From assembly GCA_020052115.1 (NCBI GenBank), contig JAGVPR010000332.1, positions 1 through 23,011 of the forward strand: a stretch of DNA of 23,011 nt, read 5' to 3'. The stretch is from Candidatus Eiseniibacteriota bacterium. Lineage in GTDB: Bacteria; Eisenbacteria; RBG-16-71-46; JAGVPR01. Shown here one piece after another: positions 22,415-23,011 of the stretch (its first letter is position 1; the number at the start of each line of letters is the position of its first letter). Both the position numbers and the translations under genes were made by a program. The notes beneath the pieces are model-generated. The model worked only from the letters and a program-made list of their open reading frames with translations. It had not been told where the DNA came from and did not search any database.

Positions 22415-22707
22415 AGCACATGAAGTATCTCGAGGGAGTTGTGACCCTGGAGTTCGATGAGGCCCGCTGCAACGGCTGCGGCATGTGTACGCGGGTCTGT
22501 CCGCATACAGTGTTCCGCATGGAGAACAAGCGGGCCGTCGTCGCCGACCGCGGAGCCTGCATGGAGTGCGGAGCCTGCGCGAGAAACTGCGCGCCGGAGG
22601 CGATCCGGGTTCGAGCCGGTGTCGGCTGCGCGGCCGGCGTGCTGATTGGCCTTCTGAAGAGGACCGGGCCGACCTGCGATTGCTCGAGAGGGTCGACATG
22701 CTGCTGA
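22411..22707 (+). CDS. hgcB: Mercury methylation ferredoxin HgcB
   Basis: This 98-residue ferredoxin reduces the HgcA corrinoid and may deliver Hg(II). Two 4Fe-4S motifs are present: CNGCGMCTRVCP (Cys 20, 23, 26, 30) and CMECGACARNC (Cys 50, 53, 56, 60). It also has a lone Cys-73 in AGVGCAAGVLIG, a Cys-89/91 pair and the C-terminal TCC (97-98); the single Cys and the terminal pair are known HgcB hallmarks. The start is GTG 22411, coupled to the hgcA stop. ATG 22420 (MKYLEGVVTLEF) is equally plausible and matches the usual family start. No terminator hairpin is visible in the 151 bases after it. Confidence 0.95.
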   Translation: MKHMKYLEGVVTLEFDEARCNGCGMCTRVCPHTVFRMENKRAVVADRGACMECGACARNCAPEAIRVRAGVGCAAGVLIGLLKRTGPTCDCSRGSTCC

Positions 22708-22858
22708 TCCTACGGCCCCGCATTGTTGCAGAAGCGTGCGTCTTCCGCGCGCCAGCACGAATCTGCCATGGCGACGCGAAACCAATCCACTCGTGGCTCA
22801 TCAACTCACCTGACCAGCGAACAGACCAAGCACCGCTGCGTTTCGCCGCGCCCACTCA

Positions 22859-23011
22859 TCAGCCGCTCCTGCCCGCAGCCATCGCCCTGTACTGCACCGC
22901 CTCCGCGACATGCACGGCGCATACGCGGTCCGAGCCTTCGATGTCCGCGATCGTCCGCGCGACCCGCAGCACGCGCACGTACGCGCGCGCGGAGAGCCCG
23001 AGCCGCTCCAG
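22859..23011 (-). CDS. comM: ComM/YifB Mg-chelatase-like ATPase, C-terminus (cut by window edge)
   Basis: The minus strand from the right edge to the stop at 22859 encodes 50 residues: LERLGLSARAYVRVLRVART, then IADIEGSDRVCAVHVAEAVQ and a short tail. This matches the conserved C-terminal domain of ComM family proteins, hexameric AAA+ helicases that aid branch migration in natural transformation. The rest lies beyond the window, so intactness is unknown. It converges on hgcB. The segment just N-terminal of this one in a normal ComM is found as a separate fragment at 14869-15003. Confidence 0.88.
   Translation of the reverse strand: MERLGLSARAYVRVLRVARTIADIEGSDRVCAVHVAEAVQYRAMAAGRSG

Noticed and set aside
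14869..23011. Operon inserted straight into one comM gene
   Set aside because: On the minus strand the C-terminal comM piece is at the higher coordinate and the more N-terminal piece at the lower, the reverse of what a simple insertion leaves.
1..23011. CRISPR arrays, tRNA or rRNA genes, insertion sequence transposases
   Set aside because: No regularly spaced repeats, cloverleaf-like segments or transposase motifs were seen; the only recognised mobile element is the group II intron.

Overview
This GC-rich window comes from a Gram-negative-type bacterium: it encodes secreted multiheme cytochrome, lipoprotein-export-like ABC and periplasmic thioredoxin-fold proteins. The FlgD-like C-terminal module on the cytochrome and the general style of the genes resemble uncultured FCB-group lineages such as Candidatus Eisenbacteria. 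That placement is inference only. The genes are tightly packed, and many junctions are 4-base stop/start overlaps of the NTGA type.

Layout. (1) 1-1340: a MarR-type regulator running off the left edge on the minus strand, then a secreted cyclophilin on the plus strand ending in a strong terminator hairpin. (2) 1341-3186: a full-length group II intron, probably class C, inserted 3 bases after that hairpin and carrying an intact reverse transcriptase/maturase. (3) 3225-6065: a NikR-controlled nickel ECF transporter (nikR-nikMN-nikQ-nikO) with a clear NikR-like operator over its own promoter and ribosome binding site. (4) 6181-9298: an ArsR-controlled module of ArsP-type permease, small thioredoxin, ArsF-like and ArsG-like proteins, which probably handles organoarsenicals, trailed by an internally deleted ACR3 relic. 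(5) 9595-12273: a secreted six-heme cytochrome c. (6) 12372-14256, minus strand: YjbQ family protein and a membrane-anchored SGNH hydrolase. (7) 14330-15360: a graveyard of fragments (truncated hypothetical gene, comM fragment, XRE-type regulator with nonsense codons and a frameshift).

(8) 15434-22707 is the main discovery: ten co-directional genes, seven of the nine junctions 11 bases or less or overlapping, starting with an arsR gene that has a near-consensus promoter. The order is arsR, secreted double thioredoxin-fold protein, MacB/FtsX-like permease, ATPase, ACR3 arsenite pump, thioredoxin-type ArsC, a small membrane protein with four Cys-Cys pairs, a CcdA/DsbD-like membrane protein, then hgcA and hgcB, the mercury methylation pair. 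HgcA carries the NVWCAAGK cap-helix motif and five membrane segments. HgcB carries two 4Fe-4S motifs and the C-terminal Cys pair. Seven of the ten proteins contain adjacent cysteines, a shared thiophilic-metal signature. (9) 22859-23011: the C-terminus of comM on the minus strand, so this operon is bracketed by two comM-derived segments in the same orientation.

How the parts may work together (inference): arsenite sensed by ArsR would induce arsenate reduction, arsenite efflux and an ABC exporter with a secreted thioredoxin-fold partner, plus thiol/electron transfer through the CcdA-like and Cys-Cys proteins, and would co-express the HgcAB methyltransferase. That would couple mercury methylation to arsenic exposure or to a common thiophilic-metal handling system.
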